The notes under the pieces are model-generated. The model had not been told where the DNA came from. It did no database searches and was given only the letters and a program-made list of their open reading frames with translations. A stretch of 64,000 bases of DNA from Bacillota bacterium (GTDB lineage: Bacteria > Bacillota > Clostridia > Christensenellales > SZUA-584): NCBI GenBank assembly GCA_023406895.1, contig JAEXTV010000014.1, forward strand, positions 62,001 through 126,000. Reading direction: 5' to 3'. The number at the start of each line of letters is the position of its first letter. The first letter of the stretch is position 1. A program made the translations under genes and the position numbers. Of this stretch, positions 25,437 to 33,757 are shown in pieces.

Positions 25437-26260
25437 GATTCGGTCAGCACCGCGGTATAAACCTCCTCGGCGGGGCCCGTCATCATCACGCTGCCGTCTT
25501 CCTGAACCTCAATGTAAAGCGTTCCGGCCGCCAGATGCACATGGGCGCTGTGGCCGATCAGCCCTTTTTGATGCAGCGCAACCACGCTCGCGCAGGACCC
25601 TGTTCCGCAGGCCAGCGTCAGGCCTGCGCCGCGCTCCCATGTGAGCATGCGGATATTATCACTATCGATCACCTGCACAAAATCCACATTCGTTTTTTTG
25701 GGAAACACGGGATGCGTCTCGATCGCGGGACCGAGCACCGCCGCATTGAGAGAATCAATGTTTTGCACCAACACAACGGCATGCGGCACGCCCATCAGCA
25801 GCGCCGACACGATCACCGGCTGACCGGCGGCTGTGATCGGCACATCAAAAGCGCTGCCTTCGCCCGTCATCGGTATGCGGGCGCGCTCAAATTCGGGAAA
25901 CCCCATATCCACGGTAACCCGGGTGACTTTGTTTCCCGCCAGCTCAAGGCGCGGCACCATCACACCCGCAAGCGTCTCCACCGTCATCTGCCGTTTGGCC
26001 ACAATGCCGCGCTCATAAACGTATTTGGCAAAGCAGCGGATGCCATTGCCGCACATTTCCGCTTCGCTGCCGTCCGCGTTGATAATACGCATACGGATAT
26101 CGGCCGATTCGGACGGGAGCACGACGAGAATTCCGTCGGCACCCACACTCAGACGACGCCGGCACAGATCCTTGGCCAGCTGCGACCAGTCGCAACCTTC
26201 ATCGCCGCCCTCAAATACCAGAAAATCATTCCCGAGCCCATGCATTTTGGTGAAAGTCAT
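25433..26260 (-). CDS. dapF: Diaminopimelate epimerase
   Basis: Interconverts LL- and meso-diaminopimelate for lysine and peptidoglycan synthesis. The ATG at 26260 is set by GGAGG seven bases upstream; the longer frame upstream lacks a signal. The 275-residue protein starts MTFTKMHGLGNDFLVFEGGD and carries both catalytic cysteines, Cys70 in EAEMCGNGIRCF and Cys218 in LTLACGTGSCAS, in the two pseudo-symmetric halves. Its TGA overlaps the cca ATG by the ATGA arrangement, an unusual functional pairing of wall precursor and tRNA maturation enzymes. Confidence 0.96.
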   Translation of the reverse strand: MTFTKMHGLGNDFLVFEGGDEGCDWSQLAKDLCRRRLSVGADGILVVLPSESADIRMRIINADGSEAEMCGNGIRCFAKYVYERGIVAKRQMTVETLAGVMVPRLELAGNKVTRVTVDMGFPEFERARIPMTGEGSAFDVPITAAGQPVIVSALLMGVPHAVVLVQNIDSLNAAVLGPAIETHPVFPKKTNVDFVQVIDSDNIRMLTWERGAGLTLACGTGSCASVVALHQKGLIGHSAHVHLAAGTLYIEVQEDGSVMMTGPAEEVYTAVLTES

Positions 26261-26388
26261 AAGTGCCTCCGCCTTATTTGATATCAGTATTATACTTGTC
26301 CGCCGATTTCGCTGCAACCTAAAGGGATACAGATATTTTCGCCGCAGGCATTTTGTGATATGATGAATGGATGATGGGAGAAAGTGAC

Positions 26389-26919
26389 ATGAATATCAGC
26401 ATCCGATGTATTGACCGCGGCGATTTGAATGATGTCGCCCGGCTGGCCAACAATTATACGATTGCACAGATGACGGCCAATCTGCCGTTTCCGTATACAC
26501 TCGCGCATGCGGTCACGTGGTTCGATTATGTGGAAGCCACCGAGAATGAGCATGTGTTTGCCATCATCGGCAACGGAAAATTTATGGGCGTGGTGGGGCT
26601 TGTGCATGAGCCGGAGCATGAGCGCGCAGAGCTCGGTTATTGGCTCGGCGAACCATATTGGAACAAGCGGGTGATGACGACCGCTGCGGGGCTCGCGGTG
26701 GGCTATGCGTTCACCATGCTTGACATACAAAAAATCTATTCACGCTGCTTTAAGCCCAACGCAGCCTCAGCACGCGTGCTTGAAAAAAACGGTTTCCAGC
26801 TCGAGGGCACTTTGCGCGCCCATCATATCCGTATGGGCATCGTTCAGGATGTGCTCTGTTACGGGCTGCTGCGCAGCGATTATGAAGCCGCACAGGGCGG
26901 CCGCTCGATGAAAGGTTGA
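26389..26919 (+). CDS. GNAT family acetyltransferase (RimJ/RimL type)
   Basis: A 176-residue GNAT enzyme. The acetyl-CoA binding region is visible as ELGYWLGEPYWNKRVMTTAA (beta4 and the following helix), then IYSRCFKPNAASARVLEKNG and FQLEGTLRAH, the typical RimJ/RimL ending. The ATG at 26389 has GGGAGA seven bases upstream; in-frame ATGs at 26371 and 26374 are possible. The substrate, protein N-terminus or small amine, cannot be told. It is divergent from dapF, and its TGA overlaps the leader of pdp, so the two plus-strand genes are likely cotranscribed. Confidence 0.88.
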   Translation: MNISIRCIDRGDLNDVARLANNYTIAQMTANLPFPYTLAHAVTWFDYVEATENEHVFAIIGNGKFMGVVGLVHEPEHERAELGYWLGEPYWNKRVMTTAAGLAVGYAFTMLDIQKIYSRCFKPNAASARVLEKNGFQLEGTLRAHHIRMGIVQDVLCYGLLRSDYEAAQGGRSMKG

Positions 26920-26924
26920 TGACA

Positions 26925-28223
26925 ATGAGAATGTACGATATTATCGCCGCAAAGCGCGACGGCAAAAAACTGCGCCATGAGGAGATCAATTTTTTCATTA
27001 ACGGCTATGTCGCGGGTACGATTCCCGACTATCAGGCTTCGGCTTTTCTGATGGCCGCGTTTTTACAAGGTCTCGATGATGACGAAACAACCAGCCTCAC
27101 AAAGGTGATGGCCGCATCGGGCGAAACGGCTGATTTCAGCGCACTCGGTACCGTGGCCGACAAACATTCAACGGGCGGCGTGGCCGATACCACCACGCTG
27201 ATTGTGGTGCCGCTCGTTTGTGCCTGCGGCCTCAAAGTCGCCAAAATGTCGGGACGTGGCCTCGGGCATACGGGTGGGACGCTCGATAAGCTTGAATCGA
27301 TTCCGGGCCTGTCGGTATCGCTCTCCATGGATGCTTTTATTAAACAGGTGCAAAACGTGGGCGCCGCGGTCATGGGGCAGACCATGCGGCTTTGCCCTGC
27401 CGATAAAATGCTCTACGCGCTGCGCGATGTCACGGCGACTGTGGAAAGCATCCCGCTTATTGCGAGCAGCATCATGAGCAAAAAGCTGGCCGCGGGTGCC
27501 CATGTGATTATGCTCGACGTAAAAACGGGAAGCGGCGCTTTCATGACAGACCCGGCGGAATCCAGAGCGCTCGCCGAAGCCATGGTGCGCATCGGCCAAA
27601 TGGCCGGCCGCAAAACCGCTGCGCTGATTACCGATATGAGCCAGCCTTTAGGGATGGCCGTGGGTAACGCGCTCGAGGTGATCGAAGCGATTGACGTGCT
27701 GTCGGGCAAAGCGGAAGGCGACCTGTTAACCGTATCACTCGCGCTCGCTGCGCAAATGCTTTGTCTCGCGGGCATCACGCCGAATGACGAAACCGCAAAC
27801 ACCCTGCTTCTTGAAACGCTGCACTCTGGGCTCGCGCTCGAAAAACTCGGCGACATCATCGCCGCGCAAGGCGGTGACCCCCGTGTCACGCATGATACCT
27901 CGCTGATGCCGCACGCACGCATCATAGAAATGATGCGATCAAACAGCGAGGGCTTGTTAAGCGCTGTGAACTGCAAAGGCCTCGGCGAAGCCGCCGGTTT
28001 GCTCGGTGCGGGACGCATCACAAAAGACGATTGTATTGATCCATCCGTCGGCTTTATCGCCAGAAAGCGCATCGGCGACACGGTGAAAAAGGGCGATGTG
28101 CTTTTTGAAATTCACGCGAACGATCCTTCAAAGCTTAACGACGCCCAAAATAAGCTGGCCGCCTGTATCACTCTGGCTGATACGGCACAGCCGCCTCAGC
28201 TGATACACGGATTGATTGATTAA
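26925..28223 (+). CDS. pdp: Pyrimidine-nucleoside phosphorylase
   Basis: Splits uridine, deoxyuridine and thymidine with phosphate to the base and (deoxy)ribose-1-phosphate. The 432-residue protein starts MRMYDIIAAKRDGKKL and has the family signature SGRGLGHTGGTLDKLE, plus VADKHSTGGVAD for phosphate binding and KTGSGAFM; the C-terminal barrel-sandwich segment includes VKKGDVLFEIHA. The ATG at 26925 follows AAAGG by nine bases; the TTG at 26916 overlapping the acetyltransferase stop is less likely. Thymidine phosphorylase specificity cannot be excluded by eye. No deoC or cdd neighbour is present. Confidence 0.95.
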   Translation: MRMYDIIAAKRDGKKLRHEEINFFINGYVAGTIPDYQASAFLMAAFLQGLDDDETTSLTKVMAASGETADFSALGTVADKHSTGGVADTTTLIVVPLVCACGLKVAKMSGRGLGHTGGTLDKLESIPGLSVSLSMDAFIKQVQNVGAAVMGQTMRLCPADKMLYALRDVTATVESIPLIASSIMSKKLAAGAHVIMLDVKTGSGAFMTDPAESRALAEAMVRIGQMAGRKTAALITDMSQPLGMAVGNALEVIEAIDVLSGKAEGDLLTVSLALAAQMLCLAGITPNDETANTLLLETLHSGLALEKLGDIIAAQGGDPRVTHDTSLMPHARIIEMMRSNSEGLLSAVNCKGLGEAAGLLGAGRITKDDCIDPSVGFIARKRIGDTVKKGDVLFEIHANDPSKLNDAQNKLAACITLADTAQPPQLIHGLID

Positions 28224-28234
28224 TGTGGAATTGA

Positions 28235-28252
28235 TGTGGATAATGTGGACAA
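28235..28252 (-). promoter_or_regulatory. Two DnaA boxes after pdp
   Basis: TGTGGATAA (28235-28243) is a perfect DnaA box in reverse orientation and TGTGGACAA (28244-28252) has one mismatch. They abut head to tail, 1.8 kb upstream of the main cluster before dnaA. Confidence 0.6.
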
Positions 28253-28422
28253 CCATGTGAATTTGTTGGTGATGACCCTGTGATACGGTGTTGAATGCCT
28301 GTTAATAAAGCAGAATATGGCGAGAAATCGATATATTCGCACTAATATTAATAAAACCGTAATAAAGTTGTAATAATCTTATCATGATGTTCATTTTCAA
28401 TCGCAACGGGCATATACGTTCA

Positions 28423-28451
28423 TTGCAGCTCTCTGCGGCTTTGACTATAAT
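28423..28451 (+). promoter_or_regulatory. Sigma-A promoter just before the NlpC/P60-like gene
   Basis: TTGCAG, 17 nt, TATAAT (28446-28451). Transcription would start near 28458, at or next to the ATGs at 28459 and 28462, suggesting a leaderless message. Confidence 0.55.
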
Positions 28452-28458
28452 TTCTTAT

Positions 28459-29691
28459 ATGATGCGCAAGTTATCTCTTAAAACCTATAAACAGCTCGGT
28501 CTGCTTCTTTTTTGTGCGGTACTCATACTGGCGCTTTTTCCTTCTGTCGTTTTTGCCGTCGAGCGTTATCAGATACTCAAAATCGGGGATAAGGACGATT
28601 ATGTTCTTGCGCTTCAGAACAGGCTCAAAGAACTCGGCTTCTTTAACGGTGCAGCGACCGGTTACTTTGGTACACGGACCCAGCAGGCCGTGATGGATTA
28701 TCAAGCTGCACATTCGCTTAAAGTCGACGGAAAAGCCGGGCCGGATACGCTGTTGAGCATCATGGGCGATAACTTTGTGATTGCCCGAAGCAACCGCGTA
28801 TTTACAGCCGGTGAAGCCAGCACGGACTACCTGCAGCCAGGTGACAAAGGTACAGCCGTATCACAGCTTCAGGAACGTCTCAAAGAACTCGATTATTATG
28901 ACTATCCGAGCATCACGGGTTTTTACGGCCCGGTTACGGAAAAGGCTGTCAGGCTGTTTCAAAAAACCAACGGACTTAAAGCTGATGGGATGGCAGGGCC
29001 TGAAACGATGACACTGCTGCTGAATACTGAGAAAGCAAAATACTATTGCATCCGTTACGGAGACAGAAACGATGATGTCGAACAGCTGCAGCTGCGCCTA
29101 TGCAAGCTCGGATATCTGGACGACTCCGCTGTGACCGGTTATTTCGGCATGGTCACGCAGGATGCTGTCAATGAGTTTCAAGCCAAAAACGGGCTGTCCG
29201 TAGACGCTATGGCGGGAAAGGATACAAAGGCGAAGCTCTATTCGAGCACCGCTTTGGACTGGGATAAGGTGAATAGAGTGGTTGACGAAAGCAGGCCGTC
29301 GGAAACGGATGCTTCAGCGGCAGCTCTTGCCGGCTACGCCAATGATCAATTGGGCAAGCCGTACGCGTACGCGGCTGAAGGCCCGGATGCGTTTGACGCT
29401 GCCGGCTTTGTCAGCTATGTGCTTCGTTGCTCGGGTGTTTCAATAAAACGCTGCAGCTCATACAATTTGTCTAAAATAGAGAGCTGGACAAAGATATCTC
29501 AGCTTAATGCCCTTGTGCCGGGCGATATCCTCTTTTTCCAATCCGATACGAGCGCGCGTATCAATCATACCGGCATTTATGTGGGGGACAATCAATTTAT
29601 CCACGCAAGCTCCAGCAACAATTGCGTCACCGTCAGCAAAATCTCTGATTATTACGAACGCAATTTTCGTTTTGCGCGTCGTCTTTTCTGA
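28459..29691 (+). CDS. NlpC/P60-like wall protein with three peptidoglycan-binding domains, catalytic Cys replaced
   Basis: From ATG 28459 the 410-residue protein has a signal peptide (LGLLLFCAVLILALFPSVVF), three PG_binding_1 repeats (YVLALQNRLKELGFFNGAAT, VSQLQERLKELDYYDYPSIT, VEQLQLRLCKLGYLDDSAVT) and a C-terminal NlpC/P60 domain. The active-site block, normally DCSGF, reads FDAAGFVSYV: Ala (codon 29398-29400) replaces the nucleophile Cys. The His block INHTGIYVGDNQFIHAS is intact. It is therefore probably a binding or regulatory pseudo-peptidase. The start has no Shine-Dalgarno and sits 8 nt after a -10 box; an alternative ATG at 28384 would add 25 residues. Confidence 0.85.
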   Translation: MMRKLSLKTYKQLGLLLFCAVLILALFPSVVFAVERYQILKIGDKDDYVLALQNRLKELGFFNGAATGYFGTRTQQAVMDYQAAHSLKVDGKAGPDTLLSIMGDNFVIARSNRVFTAGEASTDYLQPGDKGTAVSQLQERLKELDYYDYPSITGFYGPVTEKAVRLFQKTNGLKADGMAGPETMTLLLNTEKAKYYCIRYGDRNDDVEQLQLRLCKLGYLDDSAVTGYFGMVTQDAVNEFQAKNGLSVDAMAGKDTKAKLYSSTALDWDKVNRVVDESRPSETDASAAALAGYANDQLGKPYAYAAEGPDAFDAAGFVSYVLRCSGVSIKRCSSYNLSKIESWTKISQLNALVPGDILFFQSDTSARINHTGIYVGDNQFIHASSSNNCVTVSKISDYYERNFRFARRLF

Positions 29692-30036
29692 CTCTTTTCT
29701 TCATCTGTGTTTGTATTTGATTCTATTTTTACTTATATATATTACAACCGGTTGGTTCCCATCCGGATCTCAATGAACCGTCTTTGCAAGGCATTGAGCA
29801 GGATGCGGCTATGGAGAGTTCATAACCGTCCCTTTCTGATAGAATTGATCAATATCACAATGCATACGAGATGGCCGGAATTATGATCTGAAAGGGAGAC
29901 GTCTGTAGGCTATCATTTCTATCCACAGTCATGGTATCGGCTTAGGCTTTTGTCCCCGGCTGGTTTTTTCTTTGTTTGCAGGTTGAGTGCGTGCTTATTC
30001 TGTGATAAAATGATAACTGGTTTATGAACCCACAAG

Positions 30037-30069
30037 TTATCCACATCATGTGGATAACAATGTGGATGA
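30037..30069 (+). promoter_or_regulatory. oriC: oriC: DnaA box cluster upstream of dnaA
   Basis: TTATCCACA (30037-30045) and TGTGGATAA (30049-30057) form a perfect inverted pair with a 3-nt spacer, followed by TGTGGATGA (30061-30069, one mismatch). They precede the dnaA start by 55 nt and can serve both origin function and dnaA autoregulation. The remainder of the gap 29692-30124 is AT-rich with no gene. Confidence 0.85.
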
Positions 30070-30124
30070 GTTGCGTAAACCATGTTGATTTGATGATTTA
30101 TATGATATGATCTGAGGTATAATA

Positions 30125-31486
30125 GTGGACACTTTCTTGATTATTTGGGAAAAGGCTTTAGAAATACTCAAGCAGGAGCTTGCCAGTGTCCGTTATGATA
30201 CATGGATAAAAACACTGTCACCTGTCAAAAAGATCGACAGCGACTTTTACTTTCAAACGCTGAACCCCATTCACAAAGAACTCGTGGAAAAAAGCTACAA
30301 AACGCTGATACTCAATGCCATGACCGATGCGGCAGATTCTTTGGATTTCGGACAGGATATCAACGTCTTCTTTTTAAATACCGAAGAAGCCTCAAAATTG
30401 AAGCAGACAGCGCCTGTTCAGCCGGAAATCGAGAGCACCAACAATTCACGGTCTACACTCAATCCATATTTTACGTTTGATACCTTTGTGGTGGGCAGTT
30501 CCAACGAGTTTGCCCACGCGGCCGCGAGAGCTGTGGCAGACAACCCGGGGCTCACATACAATCCGCTATTTATTTACGGTAAAACGGGCCTTGGCAAAAC
30601 GCATTTGATGCAGGCCATTGCCAACCACATCACAGTGAAAGACAGAAACGCCACCGTGATGTTTGTGAAAAGCGAACCGTTTCTGAACGATTTGATCAAT
30701 GCCATCCGCACATCCAAGACGGAAGAATTTCGCAGAAAATACCGCAAAGCCGATGTGCTGCTGATTGACGATATTCAGTTTATCGCGGGTAAGGAAAGCA
30801 CTCAGGAAGAATTTTTCCATACGTTTAATGATCTGCATGAGAACAATAAGCAAATCATTTTGTCGTCGGACAAACCGCCCAAAGAGATCGCGAGGTTGGA
30901 GGAACGGCTGCAATCACGTTTTGAAGGCGGCCTGATTGCCGATATACAACCGCCGAACTATGAAACAAAGCTGGCCATTCTCACCAAGAAGGCAAAGGAC
31001 ATCACATCCAAAGAATCTTTGAAGTGCGAGGTCAGCAAAGAGATTCTCGATTTGATCGCAACAAAGGTATCGTCGAATATCCGGTCTCTCGAGGGTGCTC
31101 TCAAGAAGATTATCGCCTATACCGTGCTGAACGGACGCTCGCCCAATCTCATCGAGGCGGAAATTGCCATACGCGATTTTTTAACGACAAACACAAAGAA
31201 AATCACTTCGAAGCATATATTGCAGGCGGTTTGTGAGTATTATGAGATTTCCGAGGAAGAAATCACGAGCAACAAAAAAAACCAGAGCGTGGCTTATCCG
31301 CGCCAGATGGCTATGTATTTAACGCGCAAACTCATGGATTTATCTTATAAAGCCATTGCCGAAATATACGGCAAGAACGACCATACCACTGTGAAGCATG
31401 CGTATGAGAAAATCGACAACGAAGTGCAGACAAACATTGAAACCAAAACGTTGGTGGATGATTTCATCGTAAAGCTGAAAGAATAG
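30125..31486 (+). CDS. dnaA: Chromosomal replication initiator DnaA
   Basis: DnaA binds the origin boxes, forms an ATP-bound filament and melts the origin. GTG start with GAGG seven bases upstream. The 453-residue protein has domain I (1-80, IWEKALEILKQELASVRYDT), a short linker, the AAA+ domain (about 110-330) with Walker A YGKTGLGKTH at 151-160 and Walker B VLLIDDIQF at 211-219, and a domain IV DNA-binding helix-turn-helix with KNDHTTVKHAYEKI. DnaA boxes lie on both sides of the gene. Unlike most Bacillota, rpmH is not directly upstream. Confidence 0.99.
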   Translation: MDTFLIIWEKALEILKQELASVRYDTWIKTLSPVKKIDSDFYFQTLNPIHKELVEKSYKTLILNAMTDAADSLDFGQDINVFFLNTEEASKLKQTAPVQPEIESTNNSRSTLNPYFTFDTFVVGSSNEFAHAAARAVADNPGLTYNPLFIYGKTGLGKTHLMQAIANHITVKDRNATVMFVKSEPFLNDLINAIRTSKTEEFRRKYRKADVLLIDDIQFIAGKESTQEEFFHTFNDLHENNKQIILSSDKPPKEIARLEERLQSRFEGGLIADIQPPNYETKLAILTKKAKDITSKESLKCEVSKEILDLIATKVSSNIRSLEGALKKIIAYTVLNGRSPNLIEAEIAIRDFLTTNTKKITSKHILQAVCEYYEISEEEITSNKKNQSVAYPRQMAMYLTRKLMDLSYKAIAEIYGKNDHTTVKHAYEKIDNEVQTNIETKTLVDDFIVKLKE

Positions 31487-31680
31487 TGGATAAAATGTTG
31501 ATAAATAATTTGACGGAAAAACACGTTTATTTTTCATCCCCGCTTCATCGACATCAGATACACGCACAGTCACAAGAATGAAGACGGCTTCACAGTCAGT
31601 TTTTTGCGATGAGACTGGGCAAAAAAACGATTTCCACATTATCAACATATACTACTGCTACTAATACTATTTAATTAAGT
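31485..31680 (+). promoter_or_regulatory. oriC: oriC unwinding region between dnaA and dnaN
   Basis: Reverse boxes AGTGGATAA (31485-31493) and TGTTGATAA (31496-31504), each with one mismatch, overlap and follow the dnaA stop. Near dnaN, TTATCAACA (31639-31647) is followed after 4 nt by CTA-CTG-CTA-CTA-ATA-CTA (31652-31669), whose complement is a run of GAT-type trinucleotides matching the DnaA-trio of the Bacillus basal unwinding system. AT-rich TTTAATTAAGTAATGATA follows. No GC-rich block was seen between box and trio. Confidence 0.75.
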
Positions 31681-31723
31681 AATGATACCGTGTTTTAAAT
31701 AATACACTATCCAGGAGCCGACT

Positions 31724-32827
31724 ATGAGGATAATTTGTAATAAAAGCGAACTTCAGAAGAATGCGAATATTGCCGCGAAGGCCGTGGCGCAAAAATCACC
31801 CGTATATCTGCTTGAAGGTATACGCATTGAAGCGATTGATCAGCAATTAACATTATATGGAAGCGATGGCACCATGTCAATCAAATGCATTAACCCAGCC
31901 AATGTGGTTGAGCCGGGCGACGTTGTGCTTCCCGCCAGATTATTCTGTGAGATACTCGCAAAATTTGAAGATTGCGATATCTGCATTTTCACGGAAGGAA
32001 GCAATGTGATTTTGGAATGCGGACATTCAAAAACAACGCTTTGTTATATGAGTGCTGAGCAATATCCGGCTTTTCCGAAATTTGATACCGTGGATGGCAT
32101 CCATATCTATTCTAAGCAGTTGGTCAGCATGATTGATCAAACGGTGTTTGCAACGTCCGTCAGCGAAGAAAAACCGATATTGACCGGTTTACTGATTGAG
32201 CTTGGCGGCAGCAGCTTAAAGATGGTTGCGTTGGACGGTTACCGGCTAGCGATCAGGAAAGAGATGCTCGGTGTCGATCATCCGGAAAAAGAGGTTGTGG
32301 TGCCCTCAAAATCGATGAGAGAAGTGGCACGCATCATACCCGATGACGAAACGACAATCAAAGTTTATACAACCGAAAATATGGTCGGTATCGTATGTGA
32401 GAGTATTGAGATCGTCACGCGTGTGCTGCAGGGCGATTATGTGAAATACAAAAGCATTCTTCCGACGGAATTCATGACGCGCGTAATTGTGAGCCGTCAG
32501 AGCTTTTTTAACAGCCTGGAGCGTGCGAGTATTCTGGCACGTCAATCGAAAACAAACCTTGTCAATCTTTCCATAGACGGCAGCACGATGACAATTACAT
32601 CGGATTCGGAAGTCGGAAAAGCGAGAGAAGAAGTTGATATTCGTTTAACGGGAAAAAATTTAAACATTGCTTTTAACGCGCGGTATCTGCTTGATGTTCT
32701 CAAAGAAGCGGCGGACGACGAAATTGTGATGGATTTCAATACAAATATCAGCCCATGTGTGATTCGTCCTGTGGCAGGTGACAGCTATTTGTATCTTGTT
32801 CTGCCCGTCAAAACAAGCAATGGTTAA
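31724..32827 (+). CDS. dnaN: DNA polymerase III sliding clamp (beta subunit)
   Basis: The clamp holds DNA polymerase III on the template. A 367-residue protein of normal length with three clamp folds: start MRIICNKSELQKNANIAAKA, middle KPILTGLLIELGGSSLKMVA and LDGYRLAIRK, and the end CVIRPVAGDSYLYLVLPVKT. CAGGAG upstream sets the ATG at 31724. It follows dnaA by 237 nt of origin DNA. Its stop codon overlaps that of the convergent TVP38-like gene; recF and yaaA, usual next neighbours, are absent. Confidence 0.98.
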   Translation: MRIICNKSELQKNANIAAKAVAQKSPVYLLEGIRIEAIDQQLTLYGSDGTMSIKCINPANVVEPGDVVLPARLFCEILAKFEDCDICIFTEGSNVILECGHSKTTLCYMSAEQYPAFPKFDTVDGIHIYSKQLVSMIDQTVFATSVSEEKPILTGLLIELGGSSLKMVALDGYRLAIRKEMLGVDHPEKEVVVPSKSMREVARIIPDDETTIKVYTTENMVGIVCESIEIVTRVLQGDYVKYKSILPTEFMTRVIVSRQSFFNSLERASILARQSKTNLVNLSIDGSTMTITSDSEVGKAREEVDIRLTGKNLNIAFNARYLLDVLKEAADDEIVMDFNTNISPCVIRPVAGDSYLYLVLPVKTSNG

Positions 32828-33531
32828 TTGTTTTTCTGAAATGTTTTTTTTATCCATTGATGTATACGCTCTTCGATAAGGGGAGCGTATTTTGATACGA
32901 GAACAAGCGCGGCTATCGCGACGGCGGCGATAACAAACCAGACCCATTCGGGAACGGAAATCACGCCGGATCCCACCAGTGCGGAAAATAGAAGGCCCCA
33001 CGGACGTGTGCACAGCATAATCAGCGCAAAAGACGGCAGATTCAGCGCGCTGAGACCGGCAATCAGGCAAAGCACATCATCCGGAAAAAACGGAAGCAAA
33101 AACATCAGTATGAGCAGAATACGCTGACGCGATGATACCGAGTCCATGTATTTTTCAACGATTTTTTTACCGGCAATGCGTTCTACCAAAGGGCGCCCAA
33201 ATTTTTTACCGAGCAGAAAAGCACCGAGAGAGCCGAGAAATACCGCTCCAAACGACAAAATAAAACCCGGGAAAAAGCCGAAAAGCACGCCGCCAACCAA
33301 TGTGGTGACACTGCCGGGTATCGGCGATATGATGACCTGCAGAAATTGAAGCGTGAAAAAAGCCAACGGAGCCCAAGCACCAAATGATGCGACATATTGC
33401 TGCAGATTCTCTTTGGACTCGAACAGTGTGAACCATCCGTTATTTTTTCCGATATAATAAAGAATAGCGACAGCCGCCAGAATCGTAATAAGAATGATCA
33501 GCCAAATTATCTGTTTTCTTGTAATTTTCAT
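32824..33531 (-). CDS. TVP38/TMEM64 (DedA-like) membrane protein
   Basis: A 235-residue polytopic protein of the VTT domain family. Landmarks: FFTLQFLQVIISPIPGSVTT, GVLFGFFPGFILSFGAVFLG, GSLGAFLLGKKFGRP and MFLLPFFPDDVLCLIAG (the F-P-x-x-P/D re-entrant blocks). Relatives may scramble or transport lipids such as undecaprenyl phosphate, but this member's role is unknown. ATG 33531 begins MKITRKQIIW; no ribosome-binding site is visible and TATACT (33539-33544, minus) ends 7 nt before it, so this message may also be leaderless. Its stop overlaps the dnaN stop. Confidence 0.87.
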   Translation of the reverse strand: MKITRKQIIWLIILITILAAVAILYYIGKNNGWFTLFESKENLQQYVASFGAWAPLAFFTLQFLQVIISPIPGSVTTLVGGVLFGFFPGFILSFGAVFLGSLGAFLLGKKFGRPLVERIAGKKIVEKYMDSVSSRQRILLILMFLLPFFPDDVLCLIAGLSALNLPSFALIMLCTRPWGLLFSALVGSGVISVPEWVWFVIAAVAIAALVLVSKYAPLIEERIHQWIKKTFQKNN

Positions 33532-33722
33532 ACGAAATAGTATATCATAATTCATACGCTGTGCCAGCACTTTCTTTTAAGGAAAGGCAAATCTCTTTTT
33601 TTTAAGAGGTCATTATCTTCTTAAAATTCGTTTTATCTTTGGCATTTTTATTGTCTGAGATTTATAATACAACGTTTTGTACGTTATTTGGTAAAGGCGT
33701 CTTTCCAACCTTACGCTTTTGC

Positions 33723-33728
33723 TTTATA
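33723..33728 (+). promoter_or_regulatory. -10 box for parAB
   Basis: TATAAT, 29 nt before the parA ATG, with a weak TTTCCA -35 at 17-nt spacing. Confidence 0.5.
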
Positions 33729-33757
33729 ATGTTATCAACGAAACGGAGGGTTTGCAT

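Noticed and set aside
30118..30123. TATAAT directly before the dnaA GTG
   Set aside because: Overlaps the spacing between ribosome-binding site and start; transcription from it would begin inside the gene, so it is probably chance.
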